64,000 bases of DNA from an uncultured Dorea sp. (GCA_910584095.1 CAJTYU010000004.1:1-64000), one strand, 5' to 3'; numbered from the stretch's first letter, positions 52,261 to 61,878 are shown. Numbers and translations: made by a program. The notes: generated by a model not told the origin, from the letters alone.

Positions 52261-52484
52261 TTACTGTAATTCATTTAAAAATTTTTCTGTTGTATAATCA
52301 GTAGGTGCTTTTTGAATAACAGAAAAAATTCTAGATACTCTCTCAAATTCTTCCTGCCTATTATTTTGAAGTTCTTCTACAGATGTCTTAAAAAGGATTG
52401 CCCATAAAAAATAAAAATTTTGATCATTCTCAGGATTCAGATGTTATTTGCCTGCCATTTTTTTAGTTCATTACCAAGAAACTG
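52261..52484 (-). pseudogene. Frameshifted fragment of an unknown gene
   Basis: Two frames join with a one-base shift at ~52440: QFLGNELKKWQANN, then LNPENDQNFYFLWAILFKTS and VEELQNNRQEEFERVSRIFS to KFLNELQ and stop. No start codon is present. The remainder of 52191-52542 holds nothing else I can support. Confidence 0.4.
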
Positions 52485-52542
52485 ACGCTAACACTCTAAA
52501 TCGTAAATCAATGAAAAACTGTCCTATCATTTCTAAAGTTCA

Positions 52543-54213
52543 TCAAATCATCCCAAAATGCTCCAACGCCTTCCTTATCGCCATTTCTTTCTCTGGCGGA
52601 CATTTCGACTGTTTGAAATTTTCCGATTTTGGCAGGTTATAATTTGCCCTCTCAATAATTCCATATTTCTGCTTTATCTGTGCAATATAGAGATTACTTA
52701 CATTTAATCCGCTATGTTTCAATACATAATCCTTAATATCTGCATAAGTAGCTTTGCTCTCCGCAACCGTCAGATCAGATTCATCCATCTCTAATTCCAC
52801 ATTAATATGCTTCAACTTATTTGATTTAAGTTTTGAAAGCAACACGATACTTTCTGTGTGGCAAGTCTGTGGAAACATGTCCACCACCTTCCCCCTCTCC
52901 ACTTCATACCCATTCTCCCTCAGATATTTCACATCCCTCGCCAGCGTTGACGAATCACAGCTCACATACACGATCCGCTTCGGCTGCATCCGCACCATCG
53001 TCTCCAGCACAGACTCCTCGCAGCCTTTTCTCGGCGGATCCACTACAATCACATCCGCTCCCGCCTGCTGCCCTGGATGGCTTGCCGCATATTCTTTATA
53101 ATATCCGGGCAGTATTTCCTCAGCCTTCCCCGCAAAAAACTGAGCGTTTCCGATTCCATTAATCTCCGCATTCTTCCTCGCATCCTCTACCGCCTGCTGC
53201 ACAATCTCCACGCCGAAGACTCTGTCCGCCTTCTGTGCCAAAAACAGGGAAATCGTCCCAATCCCGCAATATACATCCCATACGGTCTCCGCCCCATGAA
53301 GTCCCGCATACTCCAGCGCCGTCTCATACAGACTCCTTGTCTGCACCGGATTCACCTGATAAAAGGACAACGGCGAGATCTGATATTCTATTTCCCCTAT
53401 ATAATCTGTGATAAATCCCTGTCCCCATAACACCGTGATCTCTTTCCCCATAATTACATTGGTTTTCTCTGTATTCTTGCTAACTGAAATGCTCGTCATG
53501 CCGGCAATCCCTGCAAGTTCTCCTGTCAGCTCCCTTGCATGGGGCAGTTCTCTGCCATTGATCACCAGACACACCATGATCTCATCGGTGGCAAATCCAT
53601 AGCGGATCAGCACATGGCGCACCAACCCCTTATGCTCTTCTTCATCATAAGGCTCGATATGATACTTCTCCATAAACGAAAGGATCTTGTCCAAAATTTC
53701 CTGATTGACCTTCATCCCCAGACAGCAGTCGTCACAAGGGATAATCTGATGGGTACGCCCCGCATAAAAGCCCGCCGCCAGCCTGCCATTCTTATCCCTG
53801 CCTATTGGAAACTGGGCTTTATTGCGGTACCGATATGGCTCTTCCATCCCGCTGGGCGGCTCCATAACAGCTTCCAGCCGTTCCTCCGGTATTCCGCCGA
53901 TCCGGTTCAGATTATTCCAGACCTTCCGATTCTTATATTCCAGTTGTTTGTCATAGCTTACCGCCTGCATCTGGCAGCCGCCGCACTGGCGGGCAATAGG
54001 GCAGCGCGGCATGACCCTGTATTCGGAAGATTTCAGAATCCTGACCAGCTTCCCATAACCGTAATTCTTCTTTGCCTTCATGACCTTCGTTTCCACCGTG
54101 TCCCCAATCACTGCATCTTTAATAAAAAGCGTATAACCCTCTGCTTTTCCTATCCCCTCTCCATTAATACCGAAATCCTCGATTGTTACTGTTGCCACAT
54201 CATTCTTCTTCAT
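52543..54213 (-). CDS. rlmD: 23S rRNA (uracil-5-)-methyltransferase RlmD/RumA family with C-terminal extension
   Basis: From ATG 54213 (AAGGAGAAGTAT upstream) the protein MKKNDVATVTIEDFGINGEG has a TRAM domain, a [4Fe-4S] cysteine set (CPIARQCGGCQMQAVSYDKQ), an AdoMet site (VWDVYCGIGTISLFLAQKA), VIVVDPPRKGCEESVLE and VSCDSSTLARDVKYL (catalytic Cys), and HTESIVLLSKL where the family normally ends. An ~85-residue extension follows (ELEMDESDLTVAESKATYAD; LYIAQIKQKYGIIERANYNL; PPEKEMAIRKALEHFGMI), which I recall from other clostridial homologues. It methylates uridine C5 in rRNA. Whether U1939 or U747 is the target cannot be read here. Confidence 0.9.
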   Translation of the reverse strand: MKKNDVATVTIEDFGINGEGIGKAEGYTLFIKDAVIGDTVETKVMKAKKNYGYGKLVRILKSSEYRVMPRCPIARQCGGCQMQAVSYDKQLEYKNRKVWNNLNRIGGIPEERLEAVMEPPSGMEEPYRYRNKAQFPIGRDKNGRLAAGFYAGRTHQIIPCDDCCLGMKVNQEILDKILSFMEKYHIEPYDEEEHKGLVRHVLIRYGFATDEIMVCLVINGRELPHARELTGELAGIAGMTSISVSKNTEKTNVIMGKEITVLWGQGFITDYIGEIEYQISPLSFYQVNPVQTRSLYETALEYAGLHGAETVWDVYCGIGTISLFLAQKADRVFGVEIVQQAVEDARKNAEINGIGNAQFFAGKAEEILPGYYKEYAASHPGQQAGADVIVVDPPRKGCEESVLETMVRMQPKRIVYVSCDSSTLARDVKYLRENGYEVERGKVVDMFPQTCHTESIVLLSKLKSNKLKHINVELEMDESDLTVAESKATYADIKDYVLKHSGLNVSNLYIAQIKQKYGIIERANYNLPKSENFKQSKCPPEKEMAIRKALEHFGMI

Positions 54214-54245
54214 ATACTTCTCCTTTTCATATGCTGATATACCGA

Positions 54246-54273
54246 AAAGACAGATGGAGCCTTGCCCCATCTG
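54246..54273 (-). terminator. Terminator-like hairpin downstream of yhaM
   Basis: Arms CAGATGG and CCATCTG (54251-54273); on the minus strand followed by TCTTTTC. It separates yhaM from rlmD. Confidence 0.65.
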
Positions 54274-54344
54274 CCCGCAATATCTATAACACCCGCCGCC
54301 TTTTGTCCGCGCATATTTCCCTGTCTATAAATCCCAGCCTTCTC

Positions 54345-55292
54345 CTATCTGTCAAGACTGCTTTTTCTCAGATTTGTTTCAAACAGCCTGTTATACCCTA
54401 TCCAGTCTTTCGTGTTTTTATCCTTAAATATCTCTGTCAGGGTCTGCATCTTAGCGTCTGTACAGTCTGCAAAATTCAGGGCAAATGCTTCCGGCAGCGC
54501 CGGTTTCTTCGGCGAACCATACTCCAGCTCGCCGTGGTGCGCAATAATACAGTGCTTTAACTCGCTGGCTAATTTATCCGGAAAATCCGGAATCTCTCTG
54601 ACTGCATCATTTACCATTTCCACCCCGATCACTATATGACCCAAGAGCTGTCCGTCGTCCGTATAGTCATTTTTAGGAAATGCCGATAGCTCTCTGGTTT
54701 TCCCTATATCATGACACATGGCTGCCGTATACAGCAGATCTCTATTTAAGATCGGATATGCCCCCGCCATATACTCACAGAACTTCACCACGCTCAGAGT
54801 GTGTTCCAGCAAACCTCCGGCAAAGCCGTGATGAACGCTTTTCGCTGCAGAATGTCCCTTAAATTTTGTAATAAACGCCTGATTATTTACAAAATAATAT
54901 TCTATCAGCTGCCGAAGATAGGTATTCTTAACCTGCGCTCCATATCTCAAAAGCTCTTCGTACATACCGTCTGCATTTTTCTCTGTCGTCGGCATATAAT
55001 CTGCCAGATTATACTCATTCTCGTATGCCTTTCGAATCTGGCGAATATTCAGCTGCGGTGCATTATTATAGCTGGTCACCTCACCGAAAACCTCTATGAA
55101 ATCCATCTCCTCATAATCTGCGATTCCACCGGAATTGGGATCCCATACTTTGCCGTCTAAAGTTCCCGTCTTGTCCTGAAGGATCAGGTTATCATATGGT
55201 TTCCCGTTTCTTGTCTCCGCCGAGCGCTTCCCCTTACATAAATAAATGTTCCGTATGGTCTCGCCCTCGCAAAGCGTACTAATATATCTCAT
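54345..55292 (-). CDS. yhaM: 3'-5' exoribonuclease YhaM family (OB-fold + HD domain)
   Basis: The 315-residue protein begins with an OB-fold (DNLILQDKTGTLDGKVWDPN; FIEVFGEVTSYNNAPQLNIR) followed by an HD phosphohydrolase domain: KSVHHGFAGGLLEHTLSVVK, YTAAMCHDIGKTRELSAFPK and KHCIIAHHGELEYGSP. This is the YhaM layout; YhaM trims RNA and single-stranded DNA 3' ends in Firmicutes. Length is normal. It lies between the HtrA-like gene (20 bases upstream) and rlmD and may be co-transcribed with the former. Confidence 0.9.
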   Translation of the reverse strand: MRYISTLCEGETIRNIYLCKGKRSAETRNGKPYDNLILQDKTGTLDGKVWDPNSGGIADYEEMDFIEVFGEVTSYNNAPQLNIRQIRKAYENEYNLADYMPTTEKNADGMYEELLRYGAQVKNTYLRQLIEYYFVNNQAFITKFKGHSAAKSVHHGFAGGLLEHTLSVVKFCEYMAGAYPILNRDLLYTAAMCHDIGKTRELSAFPKNDYTDDGQLLGHIVIGVEMVNDAVREIPDFPDKLASELKHCIIAHHGELEYGSPKKPALPEAFALNFADCTDAKMQTLTEIFKDKNTKDWIGYNRLFETNLRKSSLDR

Positions 55293-55312
55293 AATAACTT
55301 CCTCTTTCTATT

Positions 55313-56602
55313 CTAATTACAGCTTCCAACTGTCACAGTATAATCAATGGCTACATAGCCGTCCATCCCTTTACGCATTCCCTGAAATTTCACATCGCTT
55401 CCTGCTTCCTGTTTCATAAGAAGCAAGTGATATGCCGATAAAGAAATAATCTCTTCTTTTCCAATGCCCACAATCACATCGCCGCTCTGAATACCGGCCG
55501 TCATCGCCGGAGAATCCGCCTGAACCTCCTGTACGTACATCCCTACGGGTATTCCCTGCTGCTCGGCAATGTCCTCCGTCACCGTCACCCCGGTAATCCC
55601 AAGATAAGGAACCGGCAGCCCGTTTGAGAGAAGCTCTATGATTCCCTTCAAATCAGAGATCCCATAGCCGGTCACCAGATTCATACTGTCTTCATCCGAA
55701 ATAGACTGGTCAATCATCCCCACAATCTCGCCTTTTATATTCACCAGCGCGCCTGTTCCGTTCCGAGCCCCGGAAATGTCCGTACAGATCAGCCGGTATT
55801 CCCCGTCCGGATTTAAAATAGTATTCTTCGGCGACGCCACCACGCCAAATCCCATCGCGCCCGCATAGCCGAAAGGGCTTCCCAATGCAATCACCGTATC
55901 CCCTTGCGCAACAACCGCCGATGACCCAAGCTCTGCAACTCCGATCCGGCTTCTGGTAGATTCCGCCAGTCCATTCTTTTGCACCGCATATACCGCAAAT
56001 CCAAGATTCTCGTCCTTTTGCTTAAGTCCGGCGCTGTACGTTCTTCCATCTGCAAATTTTGCCTGAATGCCCTCTCTATTACCCGCCGCGCGGCTGCTGG
56101 CAAAAATCAGAAGCTCCGGTCCGTTATCCGCCACAATAATCCCGGACACGCTGCCGCCTTTATCATACTCCGTTTCCTGCCAGTCTTCCTCTGCTCCCGC
56201 GCCCTGCATCTCAACTACGCATTTAGCCGTCTCGCTCCCAACATCATAGAGAGCTTTATTCATCTCCCGGTAATTGTCAATTGTAAGCGGCTGCGGCTGC
56301 TCCTGTATTTCCCCTGACACTTCCTCCGTCTCTTCCGAGTTCACATCCTCTTCTTCTGGAATTGTCACCTGATCCGGATTATCAAGGTTCATACTCTCTG
56401 CCCATGGCTTTAGCGCAAAAAATCCCAGACTGGCTGCCAATCCAAACACCAGTCCAAGACATGCATATTTAACGACCATACCTCTTGATATCCTGCCTCT
56501 GCCTCTTTCATCCTTAAAGGTTTCCTGCAGGAATGCGTATTCTTCCTCAGACTCTACATCCGGAGTATGCTTCCTGTCCTTTGGCTCCTCGTGATATTCC
56601 AT
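55313..56602 (-). CDS. HtrA/S1C-like membrane protein with PDZ domain, catalytic triad apparently lost
   Basis: The 429-residue protein has a cytoplasmic acidic N-terminus, one membrane segment (YACLGLVFGLAASLGFFALK), a trypsin-like domain and a C-terminal PDZ domain (YLGITGVTVTEDIAEQQGIP; SPAMTAGIQSGDVIVGIGKE). The protease core aligns with HtrA (VIALGSPFGYAGAMGFGVVA; GEIVGMIDQS), but the His position reads LIFASSRAAG rather than TNNHVV, the Asp position DENLGFAVYAV rather than TDLAV, and GNSGG reads ARNGTGAL. All three catalytic residues seem replaced, suggesting a binding or scaffolding role. Promoter at 56635-56663. Confidence 0.82.
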   Translation of the reverse strand: MEYHEEPKDRKHTPDVESEEEYAFLQETFKDERGRGRISRGMVVKYACLGLVFGLAASLGFFALKPWAESMNLDNPDQVTIPEEEDVNSEETEEVSGEIQEQPQPLTIDNYREMNKALYDVGSETAKCVVEMQGAGAEEDWQETEYDKGGSVSGIIVADNGPELLIFASSRAAGNREGIQAKFADGRTYSAGLKQKDENLGFAVYAVQKNGLAESTRSRIGVAELGSSAVVAQGDTVIALGSPFGYAGAMGFGVVASPKNTILNPDGEYRLICTDISGARNGTGALVNIKGEIVGMIDQSISDEDSMNLVTGYGISDLKGIIELLSNGLPVPYLGITGVTVTEDIAEQQGIPVGMYVQEVQADSPAMTAGIQSGDVIVGIGKEEIISLSAYHLLLMKQEAGSDVKFQGMRKGMDGYVAIDYTVTVGSCN

Positions 56603-56634
56603 GATGCGTTATCTCCTCTGATAAACCTGCTATT

Positions 56635-56663
56635 AGTATACAATATTGCCCGTGAATGTTCAA
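56635..56663 (-). promoter_or_regulatory. Promoter of the HtrA-like gene
   Basis: Minus-strand TTGAAC (56658-56663), 17-base spacer, TATACT (56635-56640), 33 bases before the start. Confidence 0.7.
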
Positions 56664-56740
56664 TATTTATCCTTTTATTTCAGCTTCAAATACTGTAAAA
56701 TAGTTACTGTCCATATAGTATGCATTTCAGGAGAATTTAT

Positions 56741-59116
56741 ATGAATAGAAAAACATTAACCAAACTAGAATTTTACAAAATCACCGATCTGTTAACGGAG
56801 GATGCCTCCACTCCCGGCGGCAAACGTAAATGCAGGAATCTCAAGCCTTCTACCGATATGATACTCATTGAAACTATGCAGGAGCAGACTGCTGCCGCGT
56901 TTACTAGAATCGTCCGGAAAGGAAAGCCTTCCTTCAGCGGATGTTATCCGATCGAAGATTCTATGAAACGGCTGGAAATCGGAGCCTCTTTGAACGCGGC
57001 CGAACTTCTGCGCATTGCCAAGCTTCTGGCGGCTGCCGCAAGGGCAAAAACTTACGGACGGCACGATACCGTCGCCGACCTAGATGATTGTCTGGATATT
57101 TATTTTGAACAGATTGAACCTCTGACGGTACTGTCTTCCGAAATTGACCGCTGTATCATCAGCGAAGAAGAACTCAGCGACGATGCCAGCAGTACTTTAA
57201 AGCATATCCGCCGACAGATCGGGCAGATGAACGACAAGGTTCATTCCACATTAAACAATATGGTAAACGGTTCTCTGCGCTCTTATCTTCAGGATCCGAT
57301 CATTACCATGCGCGGAGACCGCTACTGTATTCCGGTCAAATCCGAATATCGTTCACAGGTTCCCGGCATGATCCATGACCAGTCCTCTACGGGCTCCACC
57401 CTGTTCGTAGAACCTATGGCCGTAGTAAAACTGAATAATGATTTAAAGGAACTATATGGAAAGGAACAGGAAGAAATTCAGGTAATTCTTTCCCGTCTCA
57501 GCGCGGATACAGCCGAATATATCGAACCGATACGGAGCAACTACCGCGCCTTGACAGAACTGGACTTTATCTTTGCAAAAGGGGCTCTTGCCTTATCCAT
57601 GAACGCAAGTAAACCTTTGTTTAACAAAGACAGGCGTATCCGCATCCGCGAGGGCAGACATCCGCTGATCGATAAGAGCAAGGTCGTTCCTATTTCCTTA
57701 ACACTTGGGGATGAATTCGACCTGCTGATTATCACAGGCCCGAACACCGGCGGAAAAACTGTATCCCTGAAAACAGTCGGGCTTTTTACACTGATGGGGC
57801 AGGCCGGGCTCCATATCCCGGCGCTGGATCGTTCAGAGCTTGGCATTTTTGAAGATGTCTATGCAGATATCGGAGACGAACAAAGTATTGAGCAGAGCCT
57901 CAGTACCTTTTCCTCCCACATGACTAACATTGTTTCATTTCTAAAGAAAATACAGGACGACTCGCTGGTACTCTTCGACGAGCTGGGCGCCGGAACAGAT
58001 CCTACAGAAGGCGCGGCGCTTGCAATTGCCATTTTGAACCATCTGCACGGCCGGGGAATCCGCACCATGGCAACCACCCATTACAGCGAACTGAAAATAT
58101 TTGCACTTCAGACTCCCGGAGTCATGAATGCAAGCTGTGAGTTTGACGTTGCAACCTTACGTCCCACTTATCATCTGCTGATTGGGATTCCCGGCAAGAG
58201 CAACGCGTTCGCCATCTCTAAGAAGCTGGGGCTCCCGGATTATATTATCGAGGAAGCAAAAACACATCTCTCCAGCGACGCAGAGTCCTTCGAAGATGTA
58301 CTGACTGATCTGGAAACCAGCCGTAAAACCATCGAGAAAGAACAGCAGCAGATTGCCGCCTACAAGCGGGAACTGGAAGGCTTAAAATCTGAAACCGCCG
58401 CCAAACAGAAAAAACTAGACCAGCAGCGGGACCGCATGATTAAAGAAGCAAATGAAAAAGCGCATGCCATTCTGCTTGAAGCAAAGGAAATGGCCGATGA
58501 AACCATAAAGAATTTTCGCAAATTCGGCAAAGAAGGCATCTCTGCCGCGGAAATGGAAAAAGAACGGGAACGGCTGCGGAAAAAGCTGGAATCAACCAGT
58601 TCCAAACTGGCGATGGAGTCCGCCGCCCCCAAACGCAGGCATAAACCTTCGGAATTTAAATTGGGAGAGTCTGTCCGGGTCCTCAGCATGAACCTGACGG
58701 GCACCGTCACCTCTCTTCCTGATTCCAGAGGCAATCTCCATGTACAGATGGGCATCCTTAATTCCCAAGTGCATATCTCCGACCTTGAGATTGTAGACAG
58801 CCAGCCTTCTTACTCTGCCAAATCCATGCAGCGCACTGCGAAGGGTAAGTTAAAGATGGGCAAAGCATTATCTGTAAGCCCTGAAATCAATCTTCTGGGC
58901 AAAACGGTAGATGAGGCAGTCGCCGAGCTTGAGAAATATCTGGATGACGCCTATATGGCTCGCCTAAGCCCTGTCCGTATTGTCCACGGCAAGGGTACCG
59001 GCGCCCTGAGAAACGGCATCCATACCTATTTAAGGCGTCAAAAACATGTAAAAGAATTTCATCTGGCATCCTTTGGTGAAGGCGATGCCGGTGTAACCAT
59101 TGTAGAATTTAAATAA
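56741..59116 (+). CDS. mutS2: MutS2-family ATPase/nuclease
   Basis: From ATG 56741 (CAGGAGAATTTAT upstream) the 791-residue protein has MutS core domains, clamp region (LQDPIITMRGDRYCIPVKSE; DQSSTGSTLFVEP), an ABC-type ATPase (ITGPNTGGKTVSLKTVGL, ~residue 333; SLVLFDELGAGTDPTEGAAL Walker B; ATTHYSELK), a long coiled coil (~530-620), a KOW-like segment and a C-terminal Smr domain (PVRIVHGKGTGALRNGIHTY, ~745). MutS2 lacks a mismatch-binding domain; it limits recombination or rescues collided ribosomes (RqcU). It opens the plus-strand operon before the two-component genes. Confidence 0.95.
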   Translation: MNRKTLTKLEFYKITDLLTEDASTPGGKRKCRNLKPSTDMILIETMQEQTAAAFTRIVRKGKPSFSGCYPIEDSMKRLEIGASLNAAELLRIAKLLAAAARAKTYGRHDTVADLDDCLDIYFEQIEPLTVLSSEIDRCIISEEELSDDASSTLKHIRRQIGQMNDKVHSTLNNMVNGSLRSYLQDPIITMRGDRYCIPVKSEYRSQVPGMIHDQSSTGSTLFVEPMAVVKLNNDLKELYGKEQEEIQVILSRLSADTAEYIEPIRSNYRALTELDFIFAKGALALSMNASKPLFNKDRRIRIREGRHPLIDKSKVVPISLTLGDEFDLLIITGPNTGGKTVSLKTVGLFTLMGQAGLHIPALDRSELGIFEDVYADIGDEQSIEQSLSTFSSHMTNIVSFLKKIQDDSLVLFDELGAGTDPTEGAALAIAILNHLHGRGIRTMATTHYSELKIFALQTPGVMNASCEFDVATLRPTYHLLIGIPGKSNAFAISKKLGLPDYIIEEAKTHLSSDAESFEDVLTDLETSRKTIEKEQQQIAAYKRELEGLKSETAAKQKKLDQQRDRMIKEANEKAHAILLEAKEMADETIKNFRKFGKEGISAAEMEKERERLRKKLESTSSKLAMESAAPKRRHKPSEFKLGESVRVLSMNLTGTVTSLPDSRGNLHVQMGILNSQVHISDLEIVDSQPSYSAKSMQRTAKGKLKMGKALSVSPEINLLGKTVDEAVAELEKYLDDAYMARLSPVRIVHGKGTGALRNGIHTYLRRQKHVKEFHLASFGEGDAGVTIVEFK

Positions 59117-59131
59117 AGGGGACGTATAATT

Positions 59132-59833
59132 ATGGCAGGCAAACAGAAAATCCTAATTGTAGACGACGATGAAAATATTGCAGAACTGATTTCTCTGTAT
59201 CTGACAAAAGAATGTTTTGACACTAAAATTGTATATAACGGAGAGGCCGCACTTACAGCATTTGACGCTTATCAGCCCGGTCTGATACTTTTAGATGTAA
59301 TGCTTCCGGGCATAGACGGCTATCAGGTATGCCGGGAAATCCGCGCCCGCTCCCAGACTCCTATCATTATGCTCTCTGCAAAAGGGGAGGTCTTTGACAA
59401 GGTGCTTGGCTTGGAACTTGGAGCTGACGATTACATTATGAAGCCTTTTGATTCCAAGGAAATGGTTGCAAGAGTGAAGGCAGTCCTGCGCAGATATCAG
59501 CCGGCAAAGCCTGAGGAACGCGCCAAAAGCCAGTCTAAACTGGTAGAATATCCGGGACTGACCATTAACCTGACCAACTATTCCGTCCTTGTAAACAGAC
59601 AGAATGTGGATATGCCTCCCAAAGAGCTGGAGCTTTTATATTTCCTTGCCGCTTCTCCTAATCAAGTTTTTACCAGAGAGCAGCTTCTCGACCATATTTG
59701 GGGATATGAATACATCGGAGATACCCGTACCGTAGACGTCCATATCAAACGGCTCCGGGAAAAAATAGGCGACCACAGCTCATGGAATCTAAGAACCGTA
59801 TGGGGAATCGGTTACAAATTTGAAGTAAAATAA
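59132..59833 (+). CDS. OmpR/PhoB-type response regulator
   Basis: The 233-residue protein has a receiver domain (KILIVDDDENIAELISLYLT; phospho-Asp in LILLDVMLPGIDGY; MLSAKGEVFDKVLGLELGAD; KPF) and a winged-helix output domain (LELLYFLAASPNQVFTREQL; LDHIWGYEYIGDTRTVDVHI; RTVWGIGYKFEVK). It lies 15 bases after mutS2 and 15 bases before its kinase. Target genes unknown. Confidence 0.95.
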   Translation: MAGKQKILIVDDDENIAELISLYLTKECFDTKIVYNGEAALTAFDAYQPGLILLDVMLPGIDGYQVCREIRARSQTPIIMLSAKGEVFDKVLGLELGADDYIMKPFDSKEMVARVKAVLRRYQPAKPEERAKSQSKLVEYPGLTINLTNYSVLVNRQNVDMPPKELELLYFLAASPNQVFTREQLLDHIWGYEYIGDTRTVDVHIKRLREKIGDHSSWNLRTVWGIGYKFEVK

Positions 59834-59848
59834 GGATGCGTTATACTC

Positions 59849-61276
59849 ATGAATACGGGAAAACTTCACTTTAGCAGCACACTGCATTTAAAATTTATAC
59901 TGGTATATATTATATTCGGTTTTCTAGCCGCTTTCATTACTGCAATGGTAATTCCCGGCTTTATTTATGACCAATTGCTGGATACTGCCGCAAACGATCT
60001 GTACAAAAGCGCTAACATTCTGGCTAACCGGTATCTCCCCAAGTATTTTACAGAAGACGCTTCCCTTTCTGACGTAAGGCTCCAGCTAAAGGGAATTGAA
60101 GCCTACACGGATGCCGCCGCATGGTTTACCGACACAAACGGAAATCTTTTATGCAGCAGCCATCCGGAAGGCTATCCATCCTCCCCGGCTTATATTGAAG
60201 ATTTTAATCCGACGGAAAACGCGGGGCAGACCTATCAGAGGGGCACCTATCATGATTATTTTGAGGAAGAAGTCATTACGGTTATGGCTCCTGTAGTAGA
60301 CGGCTTTAATACCAACGGATATTTTCTGCTCCACAAAGACCTTCGGGATATCGAAAGACTTCAGGGACATCTAATACACAGGATTTATACCACTATCGCC
60401 GTGATTTACCTGTTTTCCTTCCTCATCTTCTTCGCATTCGAACTGATGGTTTATTTTCCCTTGCGAAGGATTACTGATGCGGCGGCCCAGTATGCCCTTG
60501 GCAATCTGGACTATGAAATCCCAGTCGACGCTGAAGATGAAATGGGTTACTTATCCGCATCCCTGAACTATATGTCCTCCCAGCTCCGGGATATGGAAAC
60601 CTATCAGAAAACCTTTGTAGCCAACGTATCCCACGATTTTCGTTCTCCACTGACCTCCATCAAAGGCTATGTTGAGGCAATTGCCGACGGCACGATTCCT
60701 CCGGAGCTTCAAGATAAATACCTGAATATCATTCTGTTCGAGACGGAACGTCTGACCGATCTGACCAGAGATCTTCTGGAACTGAATGAATTTGACACAA
60801 AGAATCTTATTTTGGATAAAGCTTCCTTTGATATCCACGAAATAATCCGAAACACCGCGGCTTCCTTTGAAGGAACCTGCACCGCAAAACGGATTTCTAT
60901 TGAACTGGTTCTTGCCACTAAGCATTTAACTGTATTTGCTGATAAAGGCAAAATCCAGCAGGTTCTATACAACCTGATCGATAATGCCATTAAATTCAGC
61001 GATATGGATTCCATTATCACCGTTGAGACCACGGATCGAGGAGACAAGGTAATTACCTCCGTCAAGGACAATGGCATTGGGATTCCCAGAGATGCCTTAA
61101 ATAAAATATGGGAACGCTTCTACAAGACGGATGCCTCGCGGGGCAAAGACAAAAAGGGAACCGGTCTCGGCCTGTCTATCGTCAAAGAATCCATACAGGC
61201 ACACGGTGAAAATATTAATGTAATCAGCACAGAAGGCGTCGGTACGGAATTTATTTTTTCTCTTCCAAAAGGCTGA
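59849..61276 (+). CDS. HAMP-domain sensor histidine kinase
   Basis: The 475-residue kinase has two membrane segments (FILVYIIFGFLAAFITAMVI; IYTTIAVIYLFSFLIFFAFE) around an ~135-residue extracellular sensor, then HAMP (PLRRITDAAAQYALGNLDYE), HisKA (FVANVSHDFRSPLTSIKGYV, phospho-His) and HATPase (LYNLIDNAIKFSDMDSIITV; VKDNGIGIPRDALNKIWERF; GKDKKGTGLGLSIVKESIQA). It phosphorylates the response regulator encoded just upstream. The signal is not evident. Confidence 0.95.
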   Translation: MNTGKLHFSSTLHLKFILVYIIFGFLAAFITAMVIPGFIYDQLLDTAANDLYKSANILANRYLPKYFTEDASLSDVRLQLKGIEAYTDAAAWFTDTNGNLLCSSHPEGYPSSPAYIEDFNPTENAGQTYQRGTYHDYFEEEVITVMAPVVDGFNTNGYFLLHKDLRDIERLQGHLIHRIYTTIAVIYLFSFLIFFAFELMVYFPLRRITDAAAQYALGNLDYEIPVDAEDEMGYLSASLNYMSSQLRDMETYQKTFVANVSHDFRSPLTSIKGYVEAIADGTIPPELQDKYLNIILFETERLTDLTRDLLELNEFDTKNLILDKASFDIHEIIRNTAASFEGTCTAKRISIELVLATKHLTVFADKGKIQQVLYNLIDNAIKFSDMDSIITVETTDRGDKVITSVKDNGIGIPRDALNKIWERFYKTDASRGKDKKGTGLGLSIVKESIQAHGENINVISTEGVGTEFIFSLPKG

Positions 61277-61390
61277 TCCCAGATTATAGACGCGTTGAAT
61301 AATCATACTCTCTTATTGGAAAAATCGATTGGATTTTACAATTGACGAAGACTATACTGGTTATAGGTATGAATAAAGGAGGTAAGTAAC

Positions 61391-61804
61391 ATGTCTATTA
61401 CAGCAGAAACAGCAAAAGCGCATGCAAAAGATCCTGCAGTATTATGCTGCCGCGCAGAGGCTGGCATTACAATCGAACCCGCAAATCTTGAGGATCCGGC
61501 TATCTTTGACGAACTGGTGGATTCCGGTCTTCTGAATCTGGACGGATGCCTGACCATCGAACAGGTTCTCGGCGCTAAATTAACAAAAACAAGCGATTCT
61601 CTCTGCGCATTGACCGCAGATAACGTGGATGGGTATAAGGAGGCCGGCGCGTCAGATGAACCTGCATCACCAGAAGTTCCGGCAGAGACAGAAGTTCCCT
61701 CTGTAAGCGGAAGCGCAGAAGGCGTCATCACTACTGTAAAGCATGGCAAGGTTGTAATTTCCATCAAGGAAGGGAAAGATATCTATTTAGAACTCCCCAT
61801 CTAA
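61391..61804 (+). CDS. Short protein resembling the N-terminus of D-proline reductase proprotein PrdA
   Basis: The 137-residue protein (SITAETAKAHAKDPAVLCCR; AGITIEPANLEDPAIFDELV; LVDSGLLNLDGCLTIEQVLG; LTKTSDSLCALTADNVDGYK) recalls the start of PrdA-type proprotein subunits of the selenoenzyme D-proline reductase. The full protein is ~600 residues; here an acidic Pro/Glu linker and ~35 residues (GVITTVKHGKVVISIKEGKD) end it. ATG 61391 follows AAAGGAGGTAAGTAAC, so it is well translated. No other prd genes are near. Either a stand-alone regulatory or structural paralogue or a misread resemblance. Confidence 0.5.
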   Translation: MSITAETAKAHAKDPAVLCCRAEAGITIEPANLEDPAIFDELVDSGLLNLDGCLTIEQVLGAKLTKTSDSLCALTADNVDGYKEAGASDEPASPEVPAETEVPSVSGSAEGVITTVKHGKVVISIKEGKDIYLELPI

Positions 61805-61822
61805 TATTTGATTCCGAAGTAA

Positions 61823-61878
61823 GGGGCGATATTCACACTTCGCGGACTGCTAATGTCCTTAAGTATAAATATCGCCCC
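61823..61878. repeat. Long-armed inverted repeat downstream of the PrdA-like gene
   Basis: GGGGCGATATT (61823-61833) and AATATCGCCCC (61868-61878) are perfect 11-base arms around 34 bases. There is no T tract, so it may be an RNA structure or a recombination relic rather than a terminator. Confidence 0.6.

Noticed and set aside
52543..52800. C-terminal extension of the RlmD-like protein as a novel fusion
   Set aside because: I recall the same extension in many clostridial homologues, so it is a family feature rather than a new fusion.
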